64,000 bases of DNA, taken from assembly GCF_016811235.1 (NCBI RefSeq), contig NZ_JAFBID010000004.1, forward strand, positions 62,001 through 126,000. The letters are read 5' to 3'. The notes beneath the pieces were generated by a model that did no database searches, had not been told where the DNA came from, and saw nothing but the letters and a program-made list of their open reading frames with translations. Source of the stretch: Microvirga arabica. Its GTDB lineage: Bacteria; Pseudomonadota; Alphaproteobacteria; Rhizobiales; Beijerinckiaceae. A program made the translations under genes and the position numbers. Positions 37,094 to 46,059 of this stretch are shown here, piece after piece (the first letter of the stretch is position 1; each line of letters starts with the position of its first letter).

Positions 37094-37915
37094 TTACCTC
37101 GCCGAACTTGGACTGGGTGTCGGGGGCAGGGGAGCCGTCGATGCTTGATGTTCAGCCTTCTCAGGGGTGACAGTTCGCGGGCGGATTGCTGCATAGTATT
37201 GAGAGACAGCGTGAATCTCGTCATCCGTCAAACGCTTGGCAATGTTTTCCATGACGCCGAAGCCGTCTCCCTTGCGCTGTCCGGTTTTCCAAGCCTGCAT
37301 CTGGCCCTCCAGGTACCTCGCGTACTGGCCCGCTAAATAGGGGTAGGTCGGCGGTAGACCGACACCATCCGGGCCGTGACAGTTGATGCATCCTTGAACG
37401 CCGCGTGTCGCACTTCCGACTGCTGCAAGCGCGGCACCGTGCTGCAGGATTTGAGGATCCACACGATCCACAGGTGGATAATCGGCCGCCTTCTGCGCAG
37501 CGTAATAGGCAGAGACGTCGCGCATCTGCTGGTCATTCAGCGCCTTGGCGATGGGTGTCATTACCGCGTTTTGGCGCACACCTGACGCGTAGTCCTGCAG
37601 GGAGTCGAAGAGATACTTGTATGTTTGATCCGTCAGTCGGGGGAACACAGCTGCCTTGTCACCTTTGCCATCCATTCCATGGCACTGGAAGCATGCTCCC
37701 GCCTGCGGACTTATCGCGGGCGACCCGGGACCTGCATCTGGGCCGGGTGGAACGGCATAGACTCCAACGACGACGGCGCGCCCTCTCTCGACATCGGCTC
37801 TGCCGATGTCGTACGCGGCGGCTTCCTCCATGCCACTCTGCGCCTCGAGCTCTGAGAAGGCTGAGGCACCGGCCATGAACACCAAAGCCGCGATTAGCAG
37901 ATTTTGGGCGGACAC
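37094..37915 (-). CDS. Diheme cytochrome c (c4-like), first gene of the operon
   Basis: A 273-residue exported protein starting GTG at 37915 behind AGGGGAAG; the signal peptide is SAQNLLIAALVFMAGASAFS. Two heme c motifs, CFQCHGMDG and CINCHGPDG, are each followed by the domain-ending Tyr helix (DVSAYYAAQKA, AVSQYYAAIRP). It is a close relative of the protein at 33153-34160 but without the long proline tail. It is first in the operon; the promoter should lie between 37916 and the plus-strand DedA gene. Confidence 0.88.
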   Translation of the reverse strand: MSAQNLLIAALVFMAGASAFSELEAQSGMEEAAAYDIGRADVERGRAVVVGVYAVPPGPDAGPGSPAISPQAGACFQCHGMDGKGDKAAVFPRLTDQTYKYLFDSLQDYASGVRQNAVMTPIAKALNDQQMRDVSAYYAAQKAADYPPVDRVDPQILQHGAALAAVGSATRGVQGCINCHGPDGVGLPPTYPYLAGQYARYLEGQMQAWKTGQRKGDGFGVMENIAKRLTDDEIHAVSQYYAAIRPRTVTPEKAEHQASTAPLPPTPSPSSAR

Positions 37916-38125
37916 TCTCTTCCCCTCGGGACGTTCGTTGGGGTGCAACGGTAGGCTGAGGCGCCCGTTCCTGATCTGCAATGTTCAGGTTGATCCTTTT
38001 AGTACGGTGGCGGACAGACCTTTGTTCAACGGTTCAAAACCAAGAGCGGCCCGCGCAGTTCAATGAGACACTACGCTAAGGCGGAGCGCTACCCGGAGCC
38101 GAAGGTAGCCCTACCGGAAGATGCT

Positions 38126-38728
38126 ATGTTCGAGTGGATTACAACCTTCATCGAAAGGACAGGGTACATTGGCATCGCGCTGCTGATGTTGGCAGAGAAC
38201 CTGTTCCCGCCCATACCGTCTGAGGTGATTATGCCGCTCGCTGGTTTCACGGCGGCCCGCGGGGAGCTCCAGATTATGCTCGCCGTGCTGGCCGGCGTCA
38301 TCGGCTCGGTCATCGGCACCTCCTTCTGGTATCTCCTCGGACGGTGGATCGGAATGCATCGTATGAAGTCCTTTGCGGCCCGCCATGGACGATGGCTCAC
38401 TTTGACGCCGCAGGATCTGGACAGTGCCGAAGCGTTCTTCTCCCGCCACTGTGGGAAGGCAGTCTTCTTGGGACGTTTGGTCCCCGCGATACGGACCTTG
38501 ATCTCAGTTCCCGCTGGTATGGTGGAGATGAGTTTCGGCCGCTTCCTGTTGTACTCGACGCTGGGCACCGTTCTCTGGACAACCCTCCTGGCCGGAGCAG
38601 GTTACGTGCTGGAGTCCCAATATCGTGTGGTGGCCGAATGGCTCGATCCTGTCACGAACGCGATCCTGGCCATTGCTGTGCTGTGGTATATCTACCGGGT
38701 AGCCACCTTCGGCTCAAAGGCCAGCTAA
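38126..38728 (+). CDS. DedA-family membrane protein
   Basis: A 200-residue inner-membrane protein. DedA/SNARE-associated features are visible: ENLFPPIPSEVIMPLAGF near the N-terminus, GSVIGTSFWYLLGRWIG, and the Arg/Pro block FLGRLVPAIRTLISVPAGMVEM. DedA proteins recycle or flip lipid carriers and support membrane homeostasis and envelope-stress resistance. The start at 38126 follows GGAAG at 38116-38120; the frame extends upstream to 38063 without hydrophobic character. It is divergent from the dehydrogenase operon. Confidence 0.9.
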   Translation: MFEWITTFIERTGYIGIALLMLAENLFPPIPSEVIMPLAGFTAARGELQIMLAVLAGVIGSVIGTSFWYLLGRWIGMHRMKSFAARHGRWLTLTPQDLDSAEAFFSRHCGKAVFLGRLVPAIRTLISVPAGMVEMSFGRFLLYSTLGTVLWTTLLAGAGYVLESQYRVVAEWLDPVTNAILAIAVLWYIYRVATFGSKAS

Positions 38729-39247
38729 CGCGCCTTGCTGAATTGGCAAAGCTAAGCCAATGGGCGTCCCTGCTGTAGGAGTTGGTGTCGCCAGAAGCAT
38801 CGCACCGTTGCCTGTCCTGTGGGCCAACCTTTGCCCCCCTTCATCACTTCTCGGAAGAGCATGTAAAACTCGCGAGAGACATACTCTCCCCCACTGCTCG
38901 GCGCAGGCCCTGACATCATCCGTTGGCCAAGTGTCTCAGCGCTGGGCCGGCCTCAGGGGTCAAGTTCCTTGGGAAACACCAACAGTGCCGTTGCCCGTCA
39001 CAAGCAATCCGGCGCAGATCTGACCAAATCTCTCATGGTACGCATCCGCTCAAAACTAAGTGCTCACGTTGCACCTTTAGTCCCAAGCGTGATCTAGCCG
39101 TTTCTGTTCCTGTACTTAGAATCTGATCACAGGGGATTGTTCTTCTCTTCCTCTGCTCCTGCCGATTTGGCCACGTTGCATGACAGGCAGGGAAATCTAC
39201 ACCGCGACATGGCTCCTCATCGCCGCAGAACCGATGTCGATGCTAGG
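38729..39247. other. Intergenic, nothing seen
   Basis: About 520 bases between DedA and the small DUF3309 gene. Translation of the open frames gives no SD-linked or recognisable product, and no strong hairpin was found. Confidence 0.4.
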
Positions 39248-39400
39248 CTAGCCCAAGACCAACAGGCCGACTAGCACCACAAGGATCAGACCAAGGGCAC
39301 CACTGGGCCAGAGACCCCATGTACGGCTATATGGCCAAACCGGCACAGTCGCGATGATGAACAAGACCACCACCAGGATTAGAATTGCGCTCAGCGGCAT
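39248..39400 (-). CDS. DUF3309-family small membrane protein
   Basis: A 50-residue protein read directly from the minus strand, ATG at 39400 to TAG at 39248. It has two hydrophobic helices around a conserved centre: MPLSAILILVVVLFIIATVP, then WPYSRTWGLWPSGALGLIL. The W-P-Y-S-R-x-W-G...P-S-G pattern is the hallmark of DUF3309, small inner-membrane proteins of Alphaproteobacteria and other groups, with no known role. Confidence comes from that match. Confidence 0.75.
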   Translation of the reverse strand: MPLSAILILVVVLFIIATVPVWPYSRTWGLWPSGALGLILVVLVGLLVLG

Positions 39401-39889
39401 CACGACTGACACTCCGCGTTGGTCGAACAGATATTAGCCCACTTCCCGGAATCCTGGAATCAGATCCGGAAGTGAGCGCCGGACGTGTCGAGGAAGTGAC
39501 CGGCAAGCCCATGTCGGGCGGCCTAAGTGGTTCGGCGCAGAAGGCCCCTTGCCCGGTTGCTGGTTTCGCGGGTCGCTTGGAGGAGTACCTGCACATATCC
39601 TGCGGAGGTTGACACCTTGCTGGTGCTGCATGCAGCCACCCAGCACCGCTATAATGGCGATGGGTTTGCAGCGCAACCAACGTAGGCGGCTCCTTGCAAG
39701 TTCCCAGTACCGCTAACGCGATATCCACCTTAGATGCTGGAGCCTAGATCTTGCGGCCAAATTGACGTCGAACATGTTTATACGGTCCGGTGGCCTCTGG
39801 GTGCCCCTTGCACCTCTCCTGAGACGCGAGGGGCGGTGACATCCCGCCCCTCGCGTTTGATCAGTGGGCTGAGTGGTCGAACAAGACCA
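39401..39889. other. Intergenic with one strong hairpin
   Basis: About 490 bases with no supported gene. It contains the hairpin at 39824-39856. Frames such as 39385-39612 (plus) look random. Confidence 0.4.
39824..39856. terminator. 13-bp hairpin after the PepSY-like paralog gene
   Basis: ACGCGAGGGGCGG (39824-39836), loop of 7, exact complement (39844-39856), ending 33 bases beyond the stop of the minus-strand gene at 39890. Plus-strand reading is followed by TTT. Terminator inferred from position. Confidence 0.5.
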
Positions 39890-40276
39890 TTACTGTTTGG
39901 GTGCAGTAGAGGCGCCCCCGGTCGAAGATCCAGAGGATCCACTCGGCGACCCGCTTGTGGCCCCAGTTGTCGCAGGTGCTCCAGTACGATCCATCGCAGG
40001 AGGATTGATGACGACCAGGATTTGGTCTCCATCCTTTGTCGAGCCCTGGACCAGGTACGTAGCATCAAGAATCCGGACGTTGGTGAAGCCTGCGTCCTTC
40101 ATGACTTGGCGAACTTTATCCTGAGACATAGCTTTCGGCATCGCGTTCGATGCGGGCTGCGCTGATTGAGAGGACGATGACGAGGCGGGTGTCCCAGATT
40201 GGGACTGTGCAAGCGCTGCGGTGGACCCGAAGGCCAGTGCTGTTAGCACAGATGTCGTCAGTATCATATCATGCAT
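39890..40276 (-). CDS. Exported PepSY-like protein (paralog)
   Basis: A 128-residue exported protein. The signal peptide (MILTTSVLTALAFGSTAALAQ) and Ser/Gln-rich linker lead into one module, KVRQVMKDAGFTNVRILDAT followed by YLVQGSTKDGDQILVVINPP. This closely matches the first module of the protein at 729-1538. The C-terminus is Ser/Gly/Thr-rich. The start at 40276 follows GAGG with good spacing. Function unknown; the shared module may be a small binding domain. Confidence 0.65.
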   Translation of the reverse strand: MHDMILTTSVLTALAFGSTAALAQSQSGTPASSSSSQSAQPASNAMPKAMSQDKVRQVMKDAGFTNVRILDATYLVQGSTKDGDQILVVINPPAMDRTGAPATTGATSGSPSGSSGSSTGGASTAPKQ

Positions 40277-41221
40277 TGTAAGCTTTCCTCTTCGTCTTTC
40301 GATCTCGTACGGCTCACAGAAGGTAGGACATCCTAATTCCTGACCCCCGCACGATTCATTGGACTGTCCAGTCCGGAACCAGTGCCAACCATTTTCAAGC
40401 GGCGGCTGGTTCCCTTCGGGTTGGAAGCTGTCGGTTGGAGCCCTTTAAGGGGCCGTTCGCGACAGTTGGCACCGGCAATGGCACCTGATCAGTGAACAGA
40501 CCCGCATGGGGGACGTTCCTGTCGAATGCGCGAAGAAAGTACGCTGACGGACCAGTGCTGCCCGAAACATACGGACCCGGATAACACGTGATCACGACAT
40601 CAACATCGTGAAATTGTCCGGAACGGCGCCGAGAAGCTGTGCGAATCAAGCAATGTGGAAGCGAGCAATCGTTGAGCCAAAGTTTCTCCGCCGACCTGCT
40701 CGCGCCTCCTGCTGACGAGATACCCATCGTGGTTTGTGAAGTTGTACGCTGAATGAAAGCGCCCCTAGATTTAGCATCGGGATCATATCAGGATAGACGT
40801 GACCGCGGGTTCAATCGACCTCGCGTCTGTCGCGATCCTTTCAGGTGTTTGATGGAAATTGGCGCTAGGTGAGCCGTTACCGTCGGAGCAAATTCAACCC
40901 GAATGCGTACATTGGGGATCCACTCCGCCCCTTGCTCCCATGGGTGTGGTCGGTGTCGGCAATCAGCCGGATTCGTAGCGATAGGTCAGGAAGATCTCCT
41001 TTCGTTCCACCGTGCACCGGTCCGGTCTGGCCATAGAAGCCGCAGCAAACCAAGGTTGAGGCGCACATCATACCGGCTAAGATCCGACTAACGGATTGGC
41101 CACGTCACTTGTGCGAAGCCGCTTCTGAGCTCGACGCCCTGATCCAAACCGCCTGTTGGGCTCTATGTCACCGAGAGTAAGGCTAGCTCCAATGCGGCTG
41201 CCAATCGCCCGCAGCCATGCC
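40277..41221. other. Intergenic, no supported gene
   Basis: About 945 bases, one of the longest gaps. A 110-codon minus-strand frame (40395-40727) has no SD and no recognisable features, and shorter frames look random. It may be decayed coding sequence, but no family remnant was recognised. Confidence 0.4.
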
Positions 41222-41947
41222 TCACTCCTCTGCAGAGCAAATCCAGCCACTTTCGTTGTCATCGCAGCGATAGATCTGCTGCCCCGTGTTAGCCAAACCT
41301 TCATTAACTGGGGTCGACCCAGTTTCGCGGGGAGTATCGTCCCGGGAGGCTAACGCGGACAGTTGCTCCTCAAGAGCAACCAGCTCACTCCGTCGTGACG
41401 CCAGCTGGTTCGCAAATCCTGCGAGTTGCTGCTGCAGGGCCGCGGACCGCTCCCGCGCCTCGTTTATTTCCGCCATGACGCGATCCCGGCTCACCGTGAT
41501 CTCGCCGACCGCTCTTACCATTTCCGCCCGACGACGCTCCAACTCAGCTAGCTCCTCCCGTGCCGCGGTGAGATCCTGTTGAACGTCTGCCTGAGCCTGC
41601 CGGGACTCCTGAAGCCGCCGATCTGCTGCCTCCGCTTCACTGCGGATAGTGGCTAATGCCTGGACGGTTTTCTCCTGCTGCTGTTTAAGACTCGCCAAGT
41701 CCGCGCGCGCAATGCTGATCTGGCTCTGGAGGCTTTCAGCGGTTCCTGCCGTGCGCCTCAGTTCTTCCAGCTGGCTGACGGCGACCTGGTGAGTGGCTTC
41801 GAGCTGCTGGATACGTTCGTTGAGATATGCCTCTTGACGCGAGCTGAACCCAATCGACCAGATTGCTACGATCCAGCCGACCGCCGCCACAGCGGCAATG
41901 GCAATGAAGCTCGGTCTTCTAGAAATCTGCGAAACTCCATTGGACAT
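41222..41947 (-). CDS. Membrane-anchored coiled-coil protein
   Basis: A 241-residue protein. One N-terminal membrane helix (FIAIAAVAAVGWIVAIWSIGF) is followed by about 160 residues of heptad-rich coiled coil (AYLNERIQQLEATHQVAVSQ, ELAELERRRAEMVRAVGEI). A short C-terminal tail has two Cys (IYRCDDNESGWICSAEE). The start ATG at 41947 follows a weak AGGTG. The shape suggests a periplasmic rod or scaffold. No enzymatic domain; function unknown. Confidence 0.75.
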   Translation of the reverse strand: MSNGVSQISRRPSFIAIAAVAAVGWIVAIWSIGFSSRQEAYLNERIQQLEATHQVAVSQLEELRRTAGTAESLQSQISIARADLASLKQQQEKTVQALATIRSEAEAADRRLQESRQAQADVQQDLTAAREELAELERRRAEMVRAVGEITVSRDRVMAEINEARERSAALQQQLAGFANQLASRRSELVALEEQLSALASRDDTPRETGSTPVNEGLANTGQQIYRCDDNESGWICSAEE

Positions 41948-42095
41948 GGCGCACCTGAGAGCGGTCTCCTGGCAAACAATGGACGTGGCACTCAGCCAGT
42001 TCCTGACTAGAGACACCCTCGGTACGCCAGTGATCCGACTTCCGCGTGTAGCGCCGTCCTCGCACCTGCAGACGCAGCTGCTATGCCCGAGCCGA

Positions 42096-42572
42096 TCAGG
42101 TTGCCGCAGGCACGACTATCAGGAACCCGCTCGATGCAGGGTTCGGTATGCTATTCGGTTGGAAGCAAGAGAAGTAGTACTCGCCGGGCGCCGGAGTCCG
42201 CAGAAGGACCCTCACTGTACTCTTGGGTGCAACGAGAAATCCTCCCTTCACCAAATCCATGACGAAGCCGGCGGACTCGATGTGCTGCGATGCCTTGAAG
42301 AACTGGGGCGCAACGAACATGATGGGGAACTCAGAACGATTGATAACCCTCAAGTCAAGAGGATCCCGCGCTGGCAGTCGGGCCCGTGGCGGACCGCACT
42401 GCACGTCACTGTTGACCGTGTTCATTGTGATTTCGACAGGCGTCGCAATTTCGCCGCCGACCGCAGGTGAGCGTGGTACCTGACCGGAGGCTCCTTTCCC
42501 AGCCGCGGTTAGAACTGCCACAGGCCCAAGAAACAGTGTGGCGAGCTTTAGCGCATGATTCATTCTACCCAT
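42096..42572 (-). CDS. Exported cupredoxin-like protein without a clear copper site
   Basis: A 158-residue exported protein. The signal peptide starts at 42572 (GAGG upstream) or 42563 (MNHALKLATLFLGPVAVLTAA). The body reads as a beta-sandwich of cupredoxin style: DLRVINRSEFPIMFVAPQFF, APKSTVRVLLRTPAPGEYYFSC. A typical type 1 copper site needs two His, one Cys and usually Met. Here only the Cys of YYFSC fits, and no His follows it. It is therefore a cupredoxin fold with an altered or lost metal site. Alternative: another beta-sandwich binding domain. Confidence 0.65.
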   Translation of the reverse strand: MGRMNHALKLATLFLGPVAVLTAAGKGASGQVPRSPAVGGEIATPVEITMNTVNSDVQCGPPRARLPARDPLDLRVINRSEFPIMFVAPQFFKASQHIESAGFVMDLVKGGFLVAPKSTVRVLLRTPAPGEYYFSCFQPNSIPNPASSGFLIVVPAAT

Positions 42573-42805
42573 GGAAGTATACCTCAGTGACGCCAGGGAT
42601 CGTCTGGGGCCCGCCGAAGATGATCGCCGGTGCCGCGGGTAATATCTTCGATACGGCCCTTGGTTCGGCTCATGGAGGCTCTTGGTCCGGTGGTGTACAA
42701 ACAACCGTAGTTACGGCTGATCTCCGTCAGCCTGCTTTGAGGGAACCTGGAAGGATCAGCAGAATTTCCCGGTGACACTGGACCTTACATTGAGAGGACT
42801 TCAAC

Positions 42806-43525
42806 ATGGCCGATCGAAACCGGAGCTCCAACAGCGGTTATCGAGCTGCCGACGAAGGTCTTAACGGATATCTCCGGAACGAGTACCGCGCCGACGAGGG
42901 AGCCTACCTTGAGCGGCGTCCTGCCTATGCACGTTCCGGAGAAGGCGAAGAGGATCCATGGTTCTTGGACCCAAGGCTGCCAGGCAGTTACTATGAAGAG
43001 AGAAGCTTCCCCGGTCCCAGATGGGCAGCCGCTCGCGCAGAACCGCTTCGCCGAGAACAGGGCGAAGCTGAGCGCCGGACTCGCAGGACCTCACCGCGCA
43101 GCGCAAGAGATCACTTCGGGAACGCGCGATATGGTACCTCCGTTCTAAGCGGCACTGCTGGCCAGTCCAGCAAGCGGGACCGCGAGGCCGCGCACAAGCT
43201 CTTCCGCGCCGCCGGAGCGTTCTACGAAGACCTGACCAGGGCTGTTGGCCTGGAGAGCCATGACGATCTCCGGCAGGATTACAGCGGACGCGGGCCCCGC
43301 AACTTCCGGCGCCCGGACGGACGGATCCTTGACGATGTAGGCCAACGGCTCACTGAAGACGGGTACGTCGACGCGTCTGACATCGAGGTCTCAGTCCAGG
43401 ACCAAGAGGTGACACTCTCCGGAACAGTTTCGACACTCTTCGAGAAGCGCCGGGCGGAGGATATCGCCGACTCCGTGTCGGGAGTGACACATGTTCAGAA
43501 CAACCTGCGTGTTCGACCGCGTTGA
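42806..43525 (+). CDS. BON-domain protein
   Basis: A 239-residue protein without a signal peptide. The first 110 residues are Arg/Tyr/Gly/Glu-rich and polar. The C-terminus (about residues 170-238) is a BON domain: DDVGQRLTEDGYVDASDIEV, DQEVTLSGTVSTLFEKRRAE, VSGVTHVQNNLRV. BON domains bind membranes or stress-related partners, as in OsmY. The start at 42806 follows GAGAGGAC. An osmotic or general stress role is likely from the family. Confidence 0.8.
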   Translation: MADRNRSSNSGYRAADEGLNGYLRNEYRADEGAYLERRPAYARSGEGEEDPWFLDPRLPGSYYEERSFPGPRWAAARAEPLRREQGEAERRTRRTSPRSARDHFGNARYGTSVLSGTAGQSSKRDREAAHKLFRAAGAFYEDLTRAVGLESHDDLRQDYSGRGPRNFRRPDGRILDDVGQRLTEDGYVDASDIEVSVQDQEVTLSGTVSTLFEKRRAEDIADSVSGVTHVQNNLRVRPR

Positions 43526-43720
43526 AGATCCGGCAGCGAGCGTGTGAACTTGAGGCAAGAGGTCGCTCAACAGACATCAGCAATCACCGACTAACAGGAT
43601 CGCGAACCGCACGGTCCGCTGGCGTACCACGTCTTTCTACGTTCCCAGGAACGGCTCGTGTATTCACGGACTTCGTCATAGGTCGACTGATTAACCGACT
43701 AGAGGTCAGAAGGTCAGAAC

Positions 43721-44491
43721 ATGCTTCTCAGAACATCAAGTCTCAAGAACTTGTCGATCGCCGCTCGGGACGGTGAGATCGGCAACATCAATGACCTCTT
43801 GTTCGAGGACGACACCTGGCGAGCTCGCTGGCTGGTCGTAAGCACCGGATCATGGCTTTTTGGCCGTAAGGTGTTGCTTCCAGCCTCTCACGTGGCTCCC
43901 TCCAAACCCGGCGCGACCTCAATCGTCGTCGATTTGACAAAAGAGCAGGTAGAGAGCAGCCCAGGAAGCGGTGTCGATTTGCCGGTTTCTCGTCAGATGG
44001 AGACGTCAATCTATGAGTCCTACGGGTGGACGCCCTACTGGGCAGCCCACGGCATGGCCTACGCGTCGACAACTGCTTTTCCCGTGTTCCCTGTAGCCCC
44101 CATCCCGGCGGCGCCAGGCGCACCCGCCGTGGGTCCTGTTCCCGTGGACGGCACCCACGGCGGGAGCCGCGGTCACGAGCAGCCGAGTGGCGATCCTCAT
44201 CTTCGCAGCGCCAAAGAGGTGACCGGATACTATGTTCGTGCGGCGGACGGCGATATCGGGCACGTCGAAGACCTTCTGGTCGATGGGAGCAACTGGTTGA
44301 TACGGTATTTGATCGTGGACACAAAAAATTGGTGGTCCGGCAAGATGGTTCTCGTCACGACAGAATGGATCGATGACATCTCCTGGACCGACGAAACTGT
44401 GCAAACCTCTCAAGCGCGTGATGAAATCAAGCGCGCGCCGGAATACAATCCGGCCCTGCCCATAGATCGTATCTCAGGAAGTCCCGCCTAG
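43721..44491 (+). CDS. Cytoplasmic PRC-barrel protein, two domains
   Basis: A 256-residue protein with no signal peptide. Two PRC-barrel domains flank a Pro/Gly-rich linker: SSLKNLSIAARDGEIGNIND (about 6-85) and RSAKEVTGYYVRAADGDIGH (about 160-230). Each has the W-L/I-R-Y-L/V pattern (RARWLVVSTGSWL, WLIRYLIVDTKNWW). The two halves look like an internal duplication. Cytoplasmic PRC-barrel proteins of this kind are common in Rhizobiales and other groups and are of unknown function. Confidence 0.8.
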   Translation: MLLRTSSLKNLSIAARDGEIGNINDLLFEDDTWRARWLVVSTGSWLFGRKVLLPASHVAPSKPGATSIVVDLTKEQVESSPGSGVDLPVSRQMETSIYESYGWTPYWAAHGMAYASTTAFPVFPVAPIPAAPGAPAVGPVPVDGTHGGSRGHEQPSGDPHLRSAKEVTGYYVRAADGDIGHVEDLLVDGSNWLIRYLIVDTKNWWSGKMVLVTTEWIDDISWTDETVQTSQARDEIKRAPEYNPALPIDRISGSPA

Positions 44492-45034
44492 TCAGGCTCA
44501 ACTTCCGGGATGCTATGCGATCGAACAAAGCCCCGCGCATTTGGCCTTCTCGGCGGGAGCAGGCATGTAGGAACGTACGCGCTCGCGCCGACGCTCTCCG
44601 GCGGCGAGCTTACAACTAGAGAGATCTCGCCGCGCCTGAACGAAAACAAAAGCTGATCCAGTTTCACAAGATCAGCTCTCCGTCCTCGAACTGCACTGCT
44701 CCTCTAGCCAATCCCAACTGACGTCATAATGGCGGAGTTTCACCTGTAAAGAGAGTGATACTAACATTCTCGGCCTTCTCATCGAACGAAGTATAATCAC
44801 TGTGCCTTGGCCTTTATACAACGGCAAGGGTAACGATGCGAAACAGAACTGCTCGGCCCGGACGGCGGCGTAGATCTGCTCAGGGACGTACAACCACCGC
44901 ACGGAGGCCAGCAACTCAAGATGCAAGGAATGGCTTACCTGCCGCAGAATAGCGTTCGCTAAGGTCAGGCATGGACCGAAGTTGCGTGGGTCCTGCTCAC
45001 TGGAAGCATGGTACATGCTTCCAGCGACGAACAT
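44492..45034. other. Intergenic with a terminator hairpin
   Basis: About 540 bases between convergent genes. The minus-strand frame 44672-45034 begins directly at the neighbour's stop and runs through that gene's hairpin, so it is judged spurious. Nothing else is seen. Confidence 0.4.
45000..45024 (-). terminator. 11-bp hairpin after the PRC-barrel gene
   Basis: CTGGAAGCATG (45000-45010), loop GTA, exact complement CATGCTTCCAG (45014-45024), starting about 10 bases after the stop of the minus-strand gene at 45035. Confidence 0.5.
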
Positions 45035-45517
45035 TTACCTTCGCCTTACATTGATGATCTCCGAGTCTGCTAACTCGCGATACTTGTGGTCATTCACGTC
45101 CCAGTCGGACACCGCTTCGAGCTCTGCCTCAGTGAGGCCTGGAACGACAAGGCGTCCACCCTGAACGTACACGCGATCCACTGGAAGAGGGAACTCCTTA
45201 TCACCTAAGCCCACAAGGCCGCCACGTTCAAGCACGAGGAATGTCCGTCCATCAGTCACATTCAGAACGATCCGCCTCACGCTTCCAAGCCTCTCACCAC
45301 GAGGAGTATAGATGTCGCGGCGCTCGACTTGTCCTACACGCATAGCTTGTTCGGGAAGGACGGCATTATCCTGAGCCCGCGAAATGTTTACCTGGGCCTG
45401 GAGCGCCGACGGCGTAAGCTTGCCCTCGCCCCTGTCCGAGGCGGTCTGAGCCAGGGCAACGCCTGGACTTAGCAAACCGGTGCCGAGCAATGCCGCGACA
45501 AGAGACCCTTTCATCAT
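45035..45517 (-). CDS. Exported PRC-barrel protein
   Basis: A 160-residue exported protein starting at ATG 45517 behind GAGGAG. The signal peptide (MMKGSLVAALLGTGLLSPGVALAQ) is followed by a PRC-barrel-like domain: GQVERRDIYTPRGERLGSVR, TDGRTFLVLERGGLVGLGDK, EFPLPVDRVYVQGGRLVVPG. The C-terminal part (LTEAELEAVSDWDV) is acidic. It is in the same family as the proteins at 21935, 24159 and 55173. Confidence 0.75.
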   Translation of the reverse strand: MMKGSLVAALLGTGLLSPGVALAQTASDRGEGKLTPSALQAQVNISRAQDNAVLPEQAMRVGQVERRDIYTPRGERLGSVRRIVLNVTDGRTFLVLERGGLVGLGDKEFPLPVDRVYVQGGRLVVPGLTEAELEAVSDWDVNDHKYRELADSEIINVRRR

Positions 45518-46059
45518 GTGCAACTCCTCAAGTAATCTGCCCAGACGCGTGTCTTATTGCCGGACACCAAGCGTCGTCTCGGCTAGAGCGGCGCAGCGTT
45601 GGCGCTTCAGCGCACCAGGCTTTCTGACAGCCAACATATCCTAGTGGCAGACGTTCCTAGACTAGACATGCGTCTTCGTCGGGTTCGTACGCTAGAGAGC
45701 AGAATTCATCGGACTAAGCGTCAGACCCCTGTTTGGCGGATGTCGTTAAGGGCGGATGCGCAATGCTCGCGTGCCCATTTTGCTCACCACTCATACAGTG
45801 TCCGCTGGAGTACACGGCGGTTAGGTAGGAGGAGAACTGCCCAGAGGGTTTTACATTGCCTTCATAACGACGAGCGGCGAGGGCTCGCTCCGGCACTTTG
45901 GATCACGCAACCGGATCCGGCTGCGGACAAAGCCTCAGCGCCATTGCGCGAGGTTCATTCGCGTTAACCCTCACGGCTGTCGAACCTCGTGGCTCGCAAC
46001 CGCTAGCTTTGCCCGCTTCACCGGCTCGAGCGCGCCACTTAGAACAGTGGAGTTCAGGT
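45518..46059. other. Intergenic, nothing seen
   Basis: About 540 bases between divergent genes. Frames here lack SD and recognisable sequence. Confidence 0.4.

Noticed and set aside
40395-40727. 110-codon minus-strand frame
   Set aside because: No SD upstream and random-looking translation.
44672-45034. 120-codon minus-strand frame right after the PRC-barrel gene
   Set aside because: It starts at the neighbour's stop and runs through an 11-bp terminator hairpin; no recognisable sequence.
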